DNA of 51,384 nt, from contig CAYPQM010000021.1 of NCBI GenBank assembly GCA_964412845.1, forward strand, positions 1 through 51,384. The letters run 5' to 3'. Source of the stretch: JAWWPY01 sp964412845. GTDB lineage: Bacteria > Actinomycetota > Actinomycetes > Streptosporangiales > Streptosporangiaceae. A program made the translations under genes and the position numbers. This document shows, piece after piece, positions 7,786 to 16,092 of this stretch. The notes beneath the pieces were generated by a model. It did no database searches. It had not been told where the DNA came from and worked only from the letters and a program-made list of their open reading frames with translations. Within the stretch, counting starts at the first letter, position 1, and the number at the start of each line of letters is the position of its first letter.

Positions 7786-8820
7786 TCAGAAGCGGCCGCC
7801 GGAGACCCGGCGCTCGCGCTGGGTCTGGCCGGGCTCGCCGTAGGGGTAATCGGGCGCGCCGGGATCGCTGGCCTCATCCAGCAGGTGAGTTTCCTCCGGG
7901 CTGAGGCGCACGTCGGCAGCCGCCAGGTTGTCCGCCAGCTGCTCCATGGTGCGTGCGCCGAGGATGACCGACGCGACGGCCGGGCGGCCCGCCAGCCAGG
8001 CGATCGACACCTGCGCCATCGACACCCCGTGCCGCTCGGCGACCTTGCGGACGGCGTCAAGGACCTGCCAGTTCCGCTCAAGATGGCCGCGCTGATTCCA
8101 GATCCGCATGCCCTGATCGGCGTTGTCGGCCGCCCGGGTCCCCGCGGCGGGCGGCTGGTCGCGCCGGTACTTGCCGCTGAGCCAGCCACTGGCCAGCGGT
8201 GACCACGGCAGCAACCCGAGACCCTCGGACTGGCAGGCCGGGACCACTTCCCATTCGATCCCGCGGGCCAGCAGGTTGTACTGCGGCTGCACGGTGACCG
8301 GCCGGGCCAGGCCCAGCGCGTCCGCGGTGTCCACCGTCTTCTGCAGCTGCCAGCCGGTGAAGTTCGACAGCCCCACGTAGTGGATCTTCCCGGCCCTGAC
8401 CGCGTTGTCCAGGAAGCGCAGCGTCTCATCCAGCGGCGTCAGCGGATCCCAGGCATGCAGCTGGTAGAGGTCGATCGTGTCCACCCCGAGCCGGCCCAGC
8501 GACGCGTCCAGCGCGGCGGCCAGGTGGCGGCGGGACAGTCCGTGCCCGTTCGGGCTGTCGTCGGTCGGGAAGCGGCCCTTGGTGGCCAGCACGACGCTCT
8601 CCCGGATGCCGGGTGTGCGGGCCAGCCAGCGCCCGATGATCTCCTCGGAGCGGCCGTCCGCGTAGACGTCTGCCGTGTCCACGAGCGTGCCCCCGTCCTC
8701 GGCAAAGCGGTCAAGCTGCGCGAAAGAGCCTGCCTCGTCGGTCTCGTTGCCGAAGGTCAAGGTGCCCAGGGCGAACGCCGAAACGGCGCATCCGCTCTTG
8801 CCGAGCAGGCGGTACTCCAT
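7786..8820 (-). CDS. Aldo/keto reductase
   Basis: A 344-residue NADPH-dependent aldo/keto reductase. The catalytic tetrad is intact: Asp48 and Tyr53 in VDTADVYADG, Lys81 in ATKGRF and His122 in YQLHAWD. C-terminal VILGARTMEQLADNLAA is the cofactor-phosphate region. Members reduce aldehydes and ketones in the cytoplasm. GGAG lies before ATG 8820, and the gene follows the P1-family peptidase by 11 nt, suggesting cotranscription. The substrate is unknown. Confidence 0.9.
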   Translation of the reverse strand: MEYRLLGKSGCAVSAFALGTLTFGNETDEAGSFAQLDRFAEDGGTLVDTADVYADGRSEEIIGRWLARTPGIRESVVLATKGRFPTDDSPNGHGLSRRHLAAALDASLGRLGVDTIDLYQLHAWDPLTPLDETLRFLDNAVRAGKIHYVGLSNFTGWQLQKTVDTADALGLARPVTVQPQYNLLARGIEWEVVPACQSEGLGLLPWSPLASGWLSGKYRRDQPPAAGTRAADNADQGMRIWNQRGHLERNWQVLDAVRKVAERHGVSMAQVSIAWLAGRPAVASVILGARTMEQLADNLAAADVRLSPEETHLLDEASDPGAPDYPYGEPGQTQRERRVSGGRF

Positions 8821-8831
8821 CGGTTCTCCGT

Positions 8832-9980
8832 TCAGTCTGGCTGTCCCGGCTGGTGCCGGGCGCGGAAGAGCGCGGCGACCTGGTCGCGTGGCAGGGCCGG
8901 GCTGCGGTGGCCGTCCCGGCCGGCCATCTCCTCGTTGGCGACCAGCGCGTTGGCCACGGCTTCCTCGGTCCCTTGCACCACGGCGGCGAAGAAGGGGTTA
9001 AGGAAACCCCAGGGGACAAAGCGCAATGCGTCGTACCTGCCGTCCTCCCCGCCGGTGTAGGAGCTGAACCCGCCGGGGTTGGCGGTGGAGAAAGCCAGGA
9101 ACAGGTCACCGGAGAAATGTGACCCGGTGGTGCCGGTCCTGGCCAGGCCGAGGGTGACCCGGCGGGCCAGTGCTTTGCACTGGTTCGGCAGCAGCGGCGC
9201 GTTGGTGGCGACGATCGCGATCACCGAGCCGGCTCCCGGGGGGACGTCGGAGTTGTCCGCCATGGGATTGTCGCCGTCCAGCATCTCGCCGAGCGGCAGG
9301 CCCGCCAGGGTGAGCTCCTCGCGGGAGCCGAAGTTCGCCTGCACGAACACGCCGACCGTATAGGTCTCGCCCGCGTAGTCGACCAGCCGGGACGCGGTCC
9401 CGGAGCCGCCTTTGAATTCGTAGCAGTTCATGCCGGTCCCGCCGCCGACGGACCCTTCCTCGATCGGGCCGCCCGCCGCGGCCGCCAGGGCGTCGATGCC
9501 GTCCTGCTCGGTAACGTGATGGCCGTTGACGTCGTTGAGGTAGCCGTCCCAGGTCTCCGCGGCCACCGGCAGTGACCAGTCATCGCCGAGTTCCGGGTGG
9601 TGGCGGATCGTCCAGGCGATGATCGCCGCGTGCGCGATCCCGACCGCGTGGGTGTTGGTGATGGCGATCGGCAGCGAGAACGTGCCTGACTCCTCGATCC
9701 ACGAGACGCCGGTCATCTCGCCGTTGCCGTTCTGGGAGAAGAACCCCGCCGCCACCGGGTCGGCGGCCCCGGCCGCCCCGCGTGGGTGGATGGCGGTGAC
9801 CCCGGTCCGGACTGAGTCGCCCCGGATGATGGTCGTGTAGCCGACTTCCAGGCCGGGCACGTCGGTGATCGCGTTCCACTGGCCCGGCGTCCCGCGGAAA
9901 GGGATACCCAGCGACCTGGCTCGCGGCTTGCCCGCAGGCGTCGCCGCGTGCGGGCCGGACAGGCTCTCGGGCGGCACCAT
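8832..9980 (-). CDS. P1-family (DmpA-type) aminopeptidase
   Basis: A 382-residue N-terminal-nucleophile hydrolase of the DmpA/BapA family, which self-cleaves and then removes N-terminal D-, L- or beta-amino acids. The autocleavage site is seen as Gly251-Ser252 in GSVIAIVATNAPL, with the upstream GSVGGGTGMNCYEFKGG block. There is no signal peptide. ATG 9980 starts a sensible N-terminus; a GTG at 10007 adds nine residues and neither has a strong ribosome site. It is probably cotranscribed with the aldo/keto reductase. Confidence 0.88.
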   Translation of the reverse strand: MVPPESLSGPHAATPAGKPRARSLGIPFRGTPGQWNAITDVPGLEVGYTTIIRGDSVRTGVTAIHPRGAAGAADPVAAGFFSQNGNGEMTGVSWIEESGTFSLPIAITNTHAVGIAHAAIIAWTIRHHPELGDDWSLPVAAETWDGYLNDVNGHHVTEQDGIDALAAAAGGPIEEGSVGGGTGMNCYEFKGGSGTASRLVDYAGETYTVGVFVQANFGSREELTLAGLPLGEMLDGDNPMADNSDVPPGAGSVIAIVATNAPLLPNQCKALARRVTLGLARTGTTGSHFSGDLFLAFSTANPGGFSSYTGGEDGRYDALRFVPWGFLNPFFAAVVQGTEEAVANALVANEEMAGRDGHRSPALPRDQVAALFRARHQPGQPD

Positions 9981-10102
9981 GGGGCAGCAGCTTAGTGGCC
10001 GGGCCACGTCAGGGCCGCCGGCACTGGGTGCTGACGTTCGTCAAAGGTCAATCGGCGGCGGGGCCACGTCAGCGGCGGCCGGGACTTGGGTGGCTGATTT
10101 CG

Positions 10103-10114
10103 TTAGGTAACTAA
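10103..10114. promoter_or_regulatory. Putative MarR operator TTAGGTAACTAA
   Basis: A 12-bp palindrome with TTAG/CTAA arms, the common shape of MarR/SlyA-type operators, ending 5 bp before the -35 element of the MarR-ABC operon. Binding there would block promoter access, consistent with autorepression. Confidence 0.55.
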
Positions 10115-10118
10115 AGAT

Positions 10119-10147
10119 TTGACAACTGAATATCAGCTGCCTAATAA
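10119..10147 (+). promoter_or_regulatory. Consensus housekeeping promoter TTGACA-17-TAATAA
   Basis: TTGACA at 10119-10124 and TAATAA at 10142-10147 are separated by 17 bp, a near-perfect primary sigma-factor promoter. The expected transcription start is about 7 nt downstream, at the GTG at 10155, implying a leaderless mRNA. Confidence 0.75.
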
Positions 10148-10154
10148 TCTGAGC

Positions 10155-10643
10155 GTGGATGTCATAGACCTGGGCATGGGGGACCTGTCCGGCCTCGGGC
10201 CCATGCCGACCTGGCCCGTCGGCCGGCTCTTCATGGCGGCGACGCGCATGTCGGCGCCGGTGTGGGGGCGGCTGCTGGAGGAGTTCGAGATCAGCCCGGC
10301 CGGGTTCTTCATGCTGCGGATGCTGATGGGCGATGACGGGCTGCGGGCCGGCGAGCTGGCGAAGCGGCTCATGACGTCGCCCGCCACGGTGACCACGGTG
10401 GTGGACACCCTGGAACGCCGCGGCTATGTGGAGCGGCGGCGCGATGACCGCGACCGCCGCGCCGTCCGCCTGCACATCACCGACTCCGGACGCCAGATGC
10501 TCCAGCAGACCGGGCGGGCGCTGGCCGGCCAGATCTGGGGGATCTACGACGTGGCCGACGAGGCGGACGAGCCCGCCATCCGGCGATACCTGCTCGCGCT
10601 GATCGAGCGTTTCGACACCTTCCTGAAGGGAGAGGGGCCGTGA
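10155..10643 (+). CDS. MarR-family transcriptional regulator (efflux operon)
   Basis: A 162-residue winged-helix regulator: LRAGELAKRLMTSPATVTTVVDTLERRGYVERRRDDRDRR is a classic MarR recognition helix and wing. A TTG at 10119 would lengthen it, but that codon is the first triplet of a consensus -35 box, so the GTG at 10155, where transcription should begin, is the better start. Its stop overlaps the GTG of the ABC ATPase gene. It presumably represses the efflux operon until a drug-like ligand binds. Confidence 0.88.
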   Translation: MDVIDLGMGDLSGLGPMPTWPVGRLFMAATRMSAPVWGRLLEEFEISPAGFFMLRMLMGDDGLRAGELAKRLMTSPATVTTVVDTLERRGYVERRRDDRDRRAVRLHITDSGRQMLQQTGRALAGQIWGIYDVADEADEPAIRRYLLALIERFDTFLKGEGP

Positions 10644-11602
10644 CCGCGCCTGCCGAAGCCGCAGTTCGCACGGTGGACCTGCACAAGACGTACGCAAGCC
10701 CCCGGGGTGACGTGCCTGCGGTCCGCGGCATCGACCTGGAGATCAGCCGGGGCGAGTTCTTCGGCCTGCTCGGGCCGAACGGCGCGGGGAAGTCCACCAC
10801 CATCGGCATGCTCACCACCCTGGTCATCCCGACCTCCGGGCAGGCCCAGGTATGCGGGCTGGATGTGGTCCGCCGCCCGGTCGAGGTGAAGCGGCGGATC
10901 GGGGTGGCCTCACAGAACAACACCCTGGACAGCGACCTGACCACGTTCGAGAACCTGGAGTTCCGCGGCCGCTACTTCGGGATGAGGGGCGCCGAGGCCC
11001 GCCGCCGCGCGGCTGAGCTGCTGGACATGTTCAACCTGACCGACCGCCGGGGGGCCAGCCCCTTCGAGCTGTCCGGCGGGCAGGCCAAGCGGCTGATGAT
11101 CTGCCGGGCCCTGGTGCACCGCCCGGAGGTGCTGTTCCTGGACGAGCCGACCGCCGGCCTGGACCCGCAGACCCGGGTGAACCTCTGGGAAATGCTGCGC
11201 GAACTGCAGTCCGAGGGCCAGACGATCCTGCTCACCACGCACTACATGGAAGAGGCCGAGGAGCTGTGTGACCGGGTCGCCGTCATCGACCACGGCGAGG
11301 TGCTGGCCAGCGGCACCGTGGACGGCCTGCGCGGGGCCGCCGGGGCCGACACCGTGATCACGGTGACCTACGACGGCGCCGTCCCCTCGGGCGTTGATTC
11401 CCTCCGGGGGCGCGACGGTGTCAGCAAGGTCGAGGTCTCCGATGGCCAGGTCCGGGTCTTCGCCCGGGAGCCGGACGGCCTGGTCGGCGAGCTCGTCACC
11501 GTGGGCGCATCGGCCGGGCTGGGCGTCACGGATGTGTCCCAGTTGCGGCCCAGCCTGGAAACCGCCTTCCTCACCCTTACCGGACGGGAGTACCGCGAAT
11601 GA
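10640..11602 (+). CDS. ABC transporter ATP-binding protein, DrrA-like
   Basis: A 320-residue ATPase: Walker A GPNGAGKST (Lys51), Q-loop SQNNTLDSDLTTFEN, signature LSGGQAKRL, Walker B VLFLDEPTAGLDP and switch His in LTTHYMEE. The C-terminal extension after residue 215 is typical of daunorubicin-resistance (DrrA) ATPases. It starts at a GTG overlapping the MarR stop and its own stop overlaps the permease ATG, so the three genes are translationally coupled. It energises export, probably of a hydrophobic drug or a self-made metabolite. Confidence 0.93.
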   Translation: MTAPAEAAVRTVDLHKTYASPRGDVPAVRGIDLEISRGEFFGLLGPNGAGKSTTIGMLTTLVIPTSGQAQVCGLDVVRRPVEVKRRIGVASQNNTLDSDLTTFENLEFRGRYFGMRGAEARRRAAELLDMFNLTDRRGASPFELSGGQAKRLMICRALVHRPEVLFLDEPTAGLDPQTRVNLWEMLRELQSEGQTILLTTHYMEEAEELCDRVAVIDHGEVLASGTVDGLRGAAGADTVITVTYDGAVPSGVDSLRGRDGVSKVEVSDGQVRVFAREPDGLVGELVTVGASAGLGVTDVSQLRPSLETAFLTLTGREYRE

Positions 11603-12450
11603 GCACGACCACAGCCGTCACAGCGCGCGCGCTGCGGCCCACGGTGGCCCAGACCTTCGTCGCGATGATGGCCCGCGAGATCCGGGTGATGCGGCGGAAC
11701 TTCGTGTCTATCTTCATCCGCGTGCTGCTCCAGCCGCTGCTGTTCGTCTTCGTGTTCGCCTACGTCATGCCGAAGATCGGCGCGGCGGGCGGCGGCGGGC
11801 TGTTCGCCGCCAGCCACGCCGGCCCCACGTTCTCCACCATCCTGGTGCCCGGTCTCGTCGCCTCCTCGATGATCATGCAAGGCATGATGGCGGTCATCTT
11901 CCCGCTGATGATGGAGCTGTCCTGGCAGCGTTCCATCACCGACCGGGCCCTGGCTCCGCTGCCCATCCCGCTGCTCGCGGTCGAGAAGATCGCCGCCGCC
12001 GGGCTGCAGGCGCTGATCGGCGGGCTGCTGGTCTTCCCGGCCGTGCTGCTCATCCATGCGAAGGGCCAGGCGCCCAGCGTGCACATCGGCAACTGGCCGA
12101 TGTTCGTGGTGATCATGGTGGTCGGCTCGCTGCTCGCCGCGTCCGGCGGGCTGCTGCTCGGCACGCTCATCGACCCGCAGAAGATCCAGGTCCTGTTCGC
12201 GCTCGTGCTGCTGCCGATGACCATGCTCGGCTGCGTGTACTACCCGTGGTCCGCCCTGCACGCCGTTCGCTGGCTGCAGATCGCCGTGCTGCTCAATCCC
12301 ATGGTGTATGCGAGCGAAGGGCTGCGCGCCGCGCTGACCCCGCAGGTGGGGCACATGCCCGCCTGGGCGTTCCTGACCGCGCTGATCGGCGGCACCGCGG
12401 TGCTGGCCTGGTTCGCCATGCGAAAATTCACCGACCGCGTGCTCACCTGA
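11599..12450 (+). CDS. ABC-2 type permease, DrrB-like
   Basis: A 283-residue integral membrane protein with about six hydrophobic segments (for example VLLQPLLFVFVFAYVMP, ALIGGLLVFPAVLLIHA, MFVVIMVVGSLLAASGGLLLG, VLFALVLLPMTMLGCVYY). The ABC-2 layout pairs it with the preceding ATPase, whose stop codon overlaps its ATG. Together they form a half-size exporter like DrrAB. No substrate is indicated. Confidence 0.92.
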   Translation: MSTTTAVTARALRPTVAQTFVAMMAREIRVMRRNFVSIFIRVLLQPLLFVFVFAYVMPKIGAAGGGGLFAASHAGPTFSTILVPGLVASSMIMQGMMAVIFPLMMELSWQRSITDRALAPLPIPLLAVEKIAAAGLQALIGGLLVFPAVLLIHAKGQAPSVHIGNWPMFVVIMVVGSLLAASGGLLLGTLIDPQKIQVLFALVLLPMTMLGCVYYPWSALHAVRWLQIAVLLNPMVYASEGLRAALTPQVGHMPAWAFLTALIGGTAVLAWFAMRKFTDRVLT

Positions 12451-12553
12451 GCCCATGGAGGCCGCCATGACCCGCAGCGGCTCGCATTCGTGGACGAAGA
12501 CGGCTGAGACCACAACGCCGGGCGTCCACGAACTCCGGACGCAGCGGCGAACC

Positions 12554-13438
12554 TTAGCTGGCGGCGGTCGGCGGGCCGAGGAAAGCGCTGCGCAGTTCGC
12601 TGAGCCAGTCCTCCAGCGGACGGCCGTTCTGCCCGGTCACCTCGCGCACGTCCGCCGTCACCGAGTCGGCGCCGCCGCGCCGGATCCAGTCGAACACCTC
12701 AAGGTTGCCCTCGACCAGCCACGGCGCCCGGCCGCTGGCCAGCATCTGCTCCCGGGCCCGCTCCCGCGGCAGGTCGGCGTAGCTGACCTCACGCGCGAAG
12801 ACGGCGGACACCCGGTCGGCGACCTCGCGGTAGCTGAGCGACTCTGGTCCAGTCAGCACGTAGGTGGTGTCCTCGTGGCCGGGGCTGATCAGGACCTGTG
12901 CCGCGACGTCGGCGACATCACTGGCGGCGATGAAGCCGGCCGCGCCCTGGCCGGCCGGGGCGTAGATCGTTCCTTCATCGCGGATGGTGCCCGTCGCGGC
13001 CAGCAGGTTCTCCATATACGCGCTCGGTGCCAGGTAGGTGGCCGGCAGGCCGGTGGCGGCCAGGTGGGCAGCGACCTGCCGGTGGCTGCGCATGAAGCGC
13101 ACCGGGCACGCTGGATCCTGGAACCCGTCGGCCGCGACCTTCACGACATGCGGCTGGTGGCCGGCGGCCAGCAGCGCGTCAATGAAGATGATCTCCAGCG
13201 CGGCCTGGGCCTCGTGCGCGGGGCTCAGCAGGAAGACCCGGTCAAAGGACCGCAGGACATCGGGGGGAGGTGGATCATCGAACGTCGCCACGATGTGCTT
13301 CGCCGACCCGGGCAGGTCAGCCCCCTTCGCTTCCACCCGGACCATCGCGGTGGCGTCGGCGCCGACATCAGCCAGCGCCTCCATCAGGTGGTAGCCGACC
13401 TTCCCGGTCGCTCCGGTCACCAGGATCATGTGTCTCAT
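12554..13438 (-). CDS. NmrA-like NAD(P)-binding protein
   Basis: A 294-residue atypical short-chain dehydrogenase. The nucleotide site is MILVTGATGKVGYHLMEAL at the N-terminus; the region after ADGFQDPACPVRFMRSHRQ follows the NmrA/quinone-oxidoreductase pattern and lacks a clear YxxxK. Members act as redox sensors or quinone/azoreductases. ATG 13438 abuts the preceding stop; the ATG at 13429 (MILVTG) is also possible. It directly follows the secreted-protein gene on the same strand. Confidence 0.85.
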   Translation of the reverse strand: MRHMILVTGATGKVGYHLMEALADVGADATAMVRVEAKGADLPGSAKHIVATFDDPPPPDVLRSFDRVFLLSPAHEAQAALEIIFIDALLAAGHQPHVVKVAADGFQDPACPVRFMRSHRQVAAHLAATGLPATYLAPSAYMENLLAATGTIRDEGTIYAPAGQGAAGFIAASDVADVAAQVLISPGHEDTTYVLTGPESLSYREVADRVSAVFAREVSYADLPRERAREQMLASGRAPWLVEGNLEVFDWIRRGGADSVTADVREVTGQNGRPLEDWLSELRSAFLGPPTAAS

Positions 13439-14281
13439 TCAAGCATTGCCCCGCGGCGGCTCAGGGCCGGGTAGCCGCCCCGGGTGCTTCGGGGGCGGCT
13501 GCCGGACCCCCCACCCGGCCCGGCCGTGGTAGCTGCCTAAGCCGGCCCACAGCGGCGGCGCCGGCGCCGGCGGACCGCCGGCCCGGGGCGCGTGGCCAGC
13601 CTGGGGCGCGCGGCCGGCCGGGGCGATCTCATAGACGTTCAGCTTCCACGGACCCCTGAACGTGCCGTGCGCACCGCTGGCCGTGGTGAAGCGGCCCCGC
13701 TGGAACTCGGTCACCCGGGTGTCGCTGGGGACCGGCGCTGGCCTGGCCGGTGCGGGCAAGGACCAGTCAGCCAGCGCTTCGGCCTGCGGATACGCCCTGC
13801 TCGGGGCGCTCATCGAGAAGTGGCTGGCGGGCACGGACGGCGGCCTGATCACGAAGCGCAGCACGTTGCGCGCATGGTCGAAATACACGGACACGAATAC
13901 TCCGTCGCCCGGGGTCACCCCGGGCAGGCTGGCCCAGTCGGTCTGCGGGCCGTACAGCCGGCTGATCGAGCGTGCCGCGAAGGCCCACCAGGTGCCGGAC
14001 AGGCAGGCGAGCCCCGTCCCCGCTGAGTCGCCAGCGGACCGCAGGGCCACGTACTCCGCGGGGGACGTGCCCGTGCAGGCCTCGGCCGGGACCGCGATGA
14101 CGGCCTGCGCGAAGCGGAAGTCCCGTCCCGAGGCCACGTAGCCCGCCTGGGTGGCCGAGGACACGGGAGCGCCCCCCGGTGATCCGGAGCCGGTGGCGGC
14201 ACTTGCCAGTTGTGCCGCGATGACGCCGAGGCCTGCTGTCAGGGCCAGCAGCCCGGCGAATTGGAGCATGCGTGTGCGCAC
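13439..14281 (-). CDS. Secreted protein of unknown function
   Basis: A 280-residue protein that I do not recognise with certainty. GTG 14281 has GGGAGGG six bases upstream and gives a signal peptide (MRTRMLQFAGLLALTAGLGVI, probable cleavage after LASA). The mature part opens with AGYVASGRDFRFAQAVIAVP, a beta-sandwich-like pattern reminiscent of G1-peptidase/lectin folds, but I cannot see the Gln/Glu pair of a G1 protease. The C-terminus is Pro-rich. It is probably exported and cotranscribed with the NmrA-like gene. Confidence 0.65.
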   Translation of the reverse strand: MRTRMLQFAGLLALTAGLGVIAAQLASAATGSGSPGGAPVSSATQAGYVASGRDFRFAQAVIAVPAEACTGTSPAEYVALRSAGDSAGTGLACLSGTWWAFAARSISRLYGPQTDWASLPGVTPGDGVFVSVYFDHARNVLRFVIRPPSVPASHFSMSAPSRAYPQAEALADWSLPAPARPAPVPSDTRVTEFQRGRFTTASGAHGTFRGPWKLNVYEIAPAGRAPQAGHAPRAGGPPAPAPPLWAGLGSYHGRAGWGVRQPPPKHPGRLPGPEPPRGNA

Positions 14282-14417
14282 GATGGTCCCTCCCCCCACC
14301 TCGTGGGCACGCAGAGTGCCTGCGAGGTTACAACTCCCCCTGCCTGGTAAGGGGACGCGCGGGATTCCCCGCCGGATTACTCAGCAGAGCCGGCTGCTTA
14401 CCATCGGCCAGAACTGC

Positions 14418-15320
14418 TTATGCCGGGGGCGCGGTTGCGGACGATATGCCGGTTGTCGACGTGGACAGCGAGCGGGGATCGCGGCTCCGCCAGGCGCCGC
14501 GGCCGACAGCGGCGAGGAACCGGTCCACGGCGGCATTGAACATGTCCGGCTCCTCCAGGTTGGCGGTGTGGCCGGTCTGCGGCAATATCACCAGGCCCGA
14601 TGTCGGGATGGTGCGCTTGAGCATGAGCGCGGTCTCCAGGCAGCCCTCGTCCTCGTCACCGGCCATGATCAGCACAGGGGTCGGTATCCCCGCGAGGTCG
14701 TCGCGCAGCGCGTACAGGGACGGCCGGGCCGCCTGGACACCGCGCATGGTCAGCGCGGCGCCGACCGGCGAGTGCTCGCCTAGGGCGGCCGCGAACTCCG
14801 CCCAGCCGCGCGGGTTCTTGTTCTGGAACTGCACCCGCGCCGGGCCGACCGCGTACCGCTGCGCGACCTGCCGCGCCCCGTCGGCCTCGAAGGCGGCCGC
14901 GATGGCCTCGGACTCCGCGCGGAACGCCTCCTGGCGTTCCGGCTGCGCGCCGTAACCGGCGCCCGCCGCCACCGTGGACAGCACGCGGCCAGGATGGCGC
15001 AGCGTCAAATGCAGCGCGGCGAATCCGCCCATCGACAGGCCGACGACGTGCGCAGCGGGTATGCCGAGCCCGTCGAGGACGGCGGCCGCGTCGTCGGCGG
15101 CCCGCTGCTGGGAGTAGGCGGCGAGGTCGCCGGGGACATCCGACGGCAGGTACCCGCGGGCGGCGTAGGTGATGCAGCGAAAACCGGCCGAGAAGAACCT
15201 GACCTGCGGCTCCCAGCTGCGATGGTCACCAGCGAACTCGTGGATGAACAGCAGCGGCTGGCCGGTCCCGGTGCTCTCGACATGCAGCGTGACGCCATCG
15301 TCGGTAGTGATCGTGGGCAA
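14418..15320 (-). CDS. Alpha/beta-fold hydrolase (3-oxoadipate enol-lactonase-like)
   Basis: A 300-residue hydrolase starting at TTG 15320, chosen because GGGAGG lies six bases before it and upstream sequence is low-complexity. The catalytic triad is Ser96 in GLSMGGF, Asp222 in MAGDEDEG and His251 in QTGHTANLEEP. The layout (TLHVESTGTGQPLLFIHEF) resembles enol-lactonases and C-C or ester hydrolases of ring-degradation pathways. It is downstream of the GntR gene at the end of the molybdenum hydroxylase operon and may act on a ring-cleavage or lactone intermediate (inference). Confidence 0.85.
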   Translation of the reverse strand: MPTITTDDGVTLHVESTGTGQPLLFIHEFAGDHRSWEPQVRFFSAGFRCITYAARGYLPSDVPGDLAAYSQQRAADDAAAVLDGLGIPAAHVVGLSMGGFAALHLTLRHPGRVLSTVAAGAGYGAQPERQEAFRAESEAIAAAFEADGARQVAQRYAVGPARVQFQNKNPRGWAEFAAALGEHSPVGAALTMRGVQAARPSLYALRDDLAGIPTPVLIMAGDEDEGCLETALMLKRTIPTSGLVILPQTGHTANLEEPDMFNAAVDRFLAAVGRGAWRSRDPRSLSTSTTGISSATAPPA

Positions 15321-15408
15321 GGACGGCCTCCCGGAATCGAAGACGGGCCAGCCGGGCGCTGGGCTGGCCGGGCGCTGGGCCGGCCGGAGTGCGCGGCCGG
15401 CCGCCTGG

Positions 15409-16092
15409 TCAGTGGTCGGTGACGTGCTTGACGCCCATGATGTGCTGGTACGTCCCCGCGGCGGCGGCCGCCGCGTCCCCGGCGCGTAGCGCGTCGAGGA
15501 TCGCGTCGTGCTGGCGGGCGGATTCGGCGTGCGTACGGGCGACCCGGGGACCGCCATGCAGTGATGCCCACAGCAGCCGCATCAGCGACAGCAGCAGCGG
15601 GCTGTGCGCGTACTCATACAGCGTGAAGTGAAACTCCCGGTTCAGGTCGGCGTAGCCAGGGTCGTCATCGTCGAGCGCTCGCATCTGATCGTTCAGGTCC
15701 TTCAGGCGGCTGATTCCGGCCGCGTCGATCTTGGGCGCGGCCAGTGACGCGCCCAGCGATTCCAGCGCGGCCCGGATCTGGAAGTTCTCCTCGATCCGGC
15801 CGCTGTCCGGCTCGACCACCGTGAACCCACGGTGGGTGTCACCGATGACCAGCCCTTCGGACTCCAGCCGCCGCATCGCTTCGCGTACGGGTGTCTGGCT
15901 GACCTGGAACCGCTGGGCCAGATCCCGCTGCCGGAGCTGCTCACCGGCGGTGAGCTGGCCGGTGATGATCAGCTCCCGGATCAGCGCGGCCACCATGTCC
16001 GTCTTGCTGACGTACCGGGGGCCGGCCGGGGCCGGGTCTCTTGCTCGCCCTGGGGCCGGGGCTTTGGCTCGCCCTATTGAGGCAGGTCGCAC
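15409..16092 (-). CDS. GntR-family transcriptional regulator, FCD subfamily
   Basis: A 227-residue regulator. The N-terminal winged helix reads GEQLRQRDLAQRFQVSQTPVREAMRRLESEGLV; the C-terminal all-helical FCD ligand domain contains the metal-binding pattern DLNREFHFTLYEYA and ARQHDAILDALRAGD. The GTG start overlaps the end of the catalytic-subunit gene by 19 bp, so it belongs to the molybdenum hydroxylase operon. FCD regulators of this class bind TGGTATACCA-like palindromes, and two such sites occur in this cluster (22264-22273 and 25095-25104). The effector is probably a small carboxylic acid or pathway intermediate. Confidence 0.9.
   Translation of the reverse strand: MRPASIGRAKAPAPGRARDPAPAGPRYVSKTDMVAALIRELIITGQLTAGEQLRQRDLAQRFQVSQTPVREAMRRLESEGLVIGDTHRGFTVVEPDSGRIEENFQIRAALESLGASLAAPKIDAAGISRLKDLNDQMRALDDDDPGYADLNREFHFTLYEYAHSPLLLSLMRLLWASLHGGPRVARTHAESARQHDAILDALRAGDAAAAAAGTYQHIMGVKHVTDH

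Noticed and set aside
6828..8429. 533-codon minus-strand open frame overlapping the aldo/keto reductase, cupin and MarR genes
   Set aside because: The product is Arg/Ser/Pro-rich low-complexity sequence, and the overlapped frames hold clear family motifs.
10119..10154. TTG start of the MarR protein at 10119
   Set aside because: That codon is the first triplet of a consensus -35 box with a matching -10 box, so these bases are unlikely to be transcribed.
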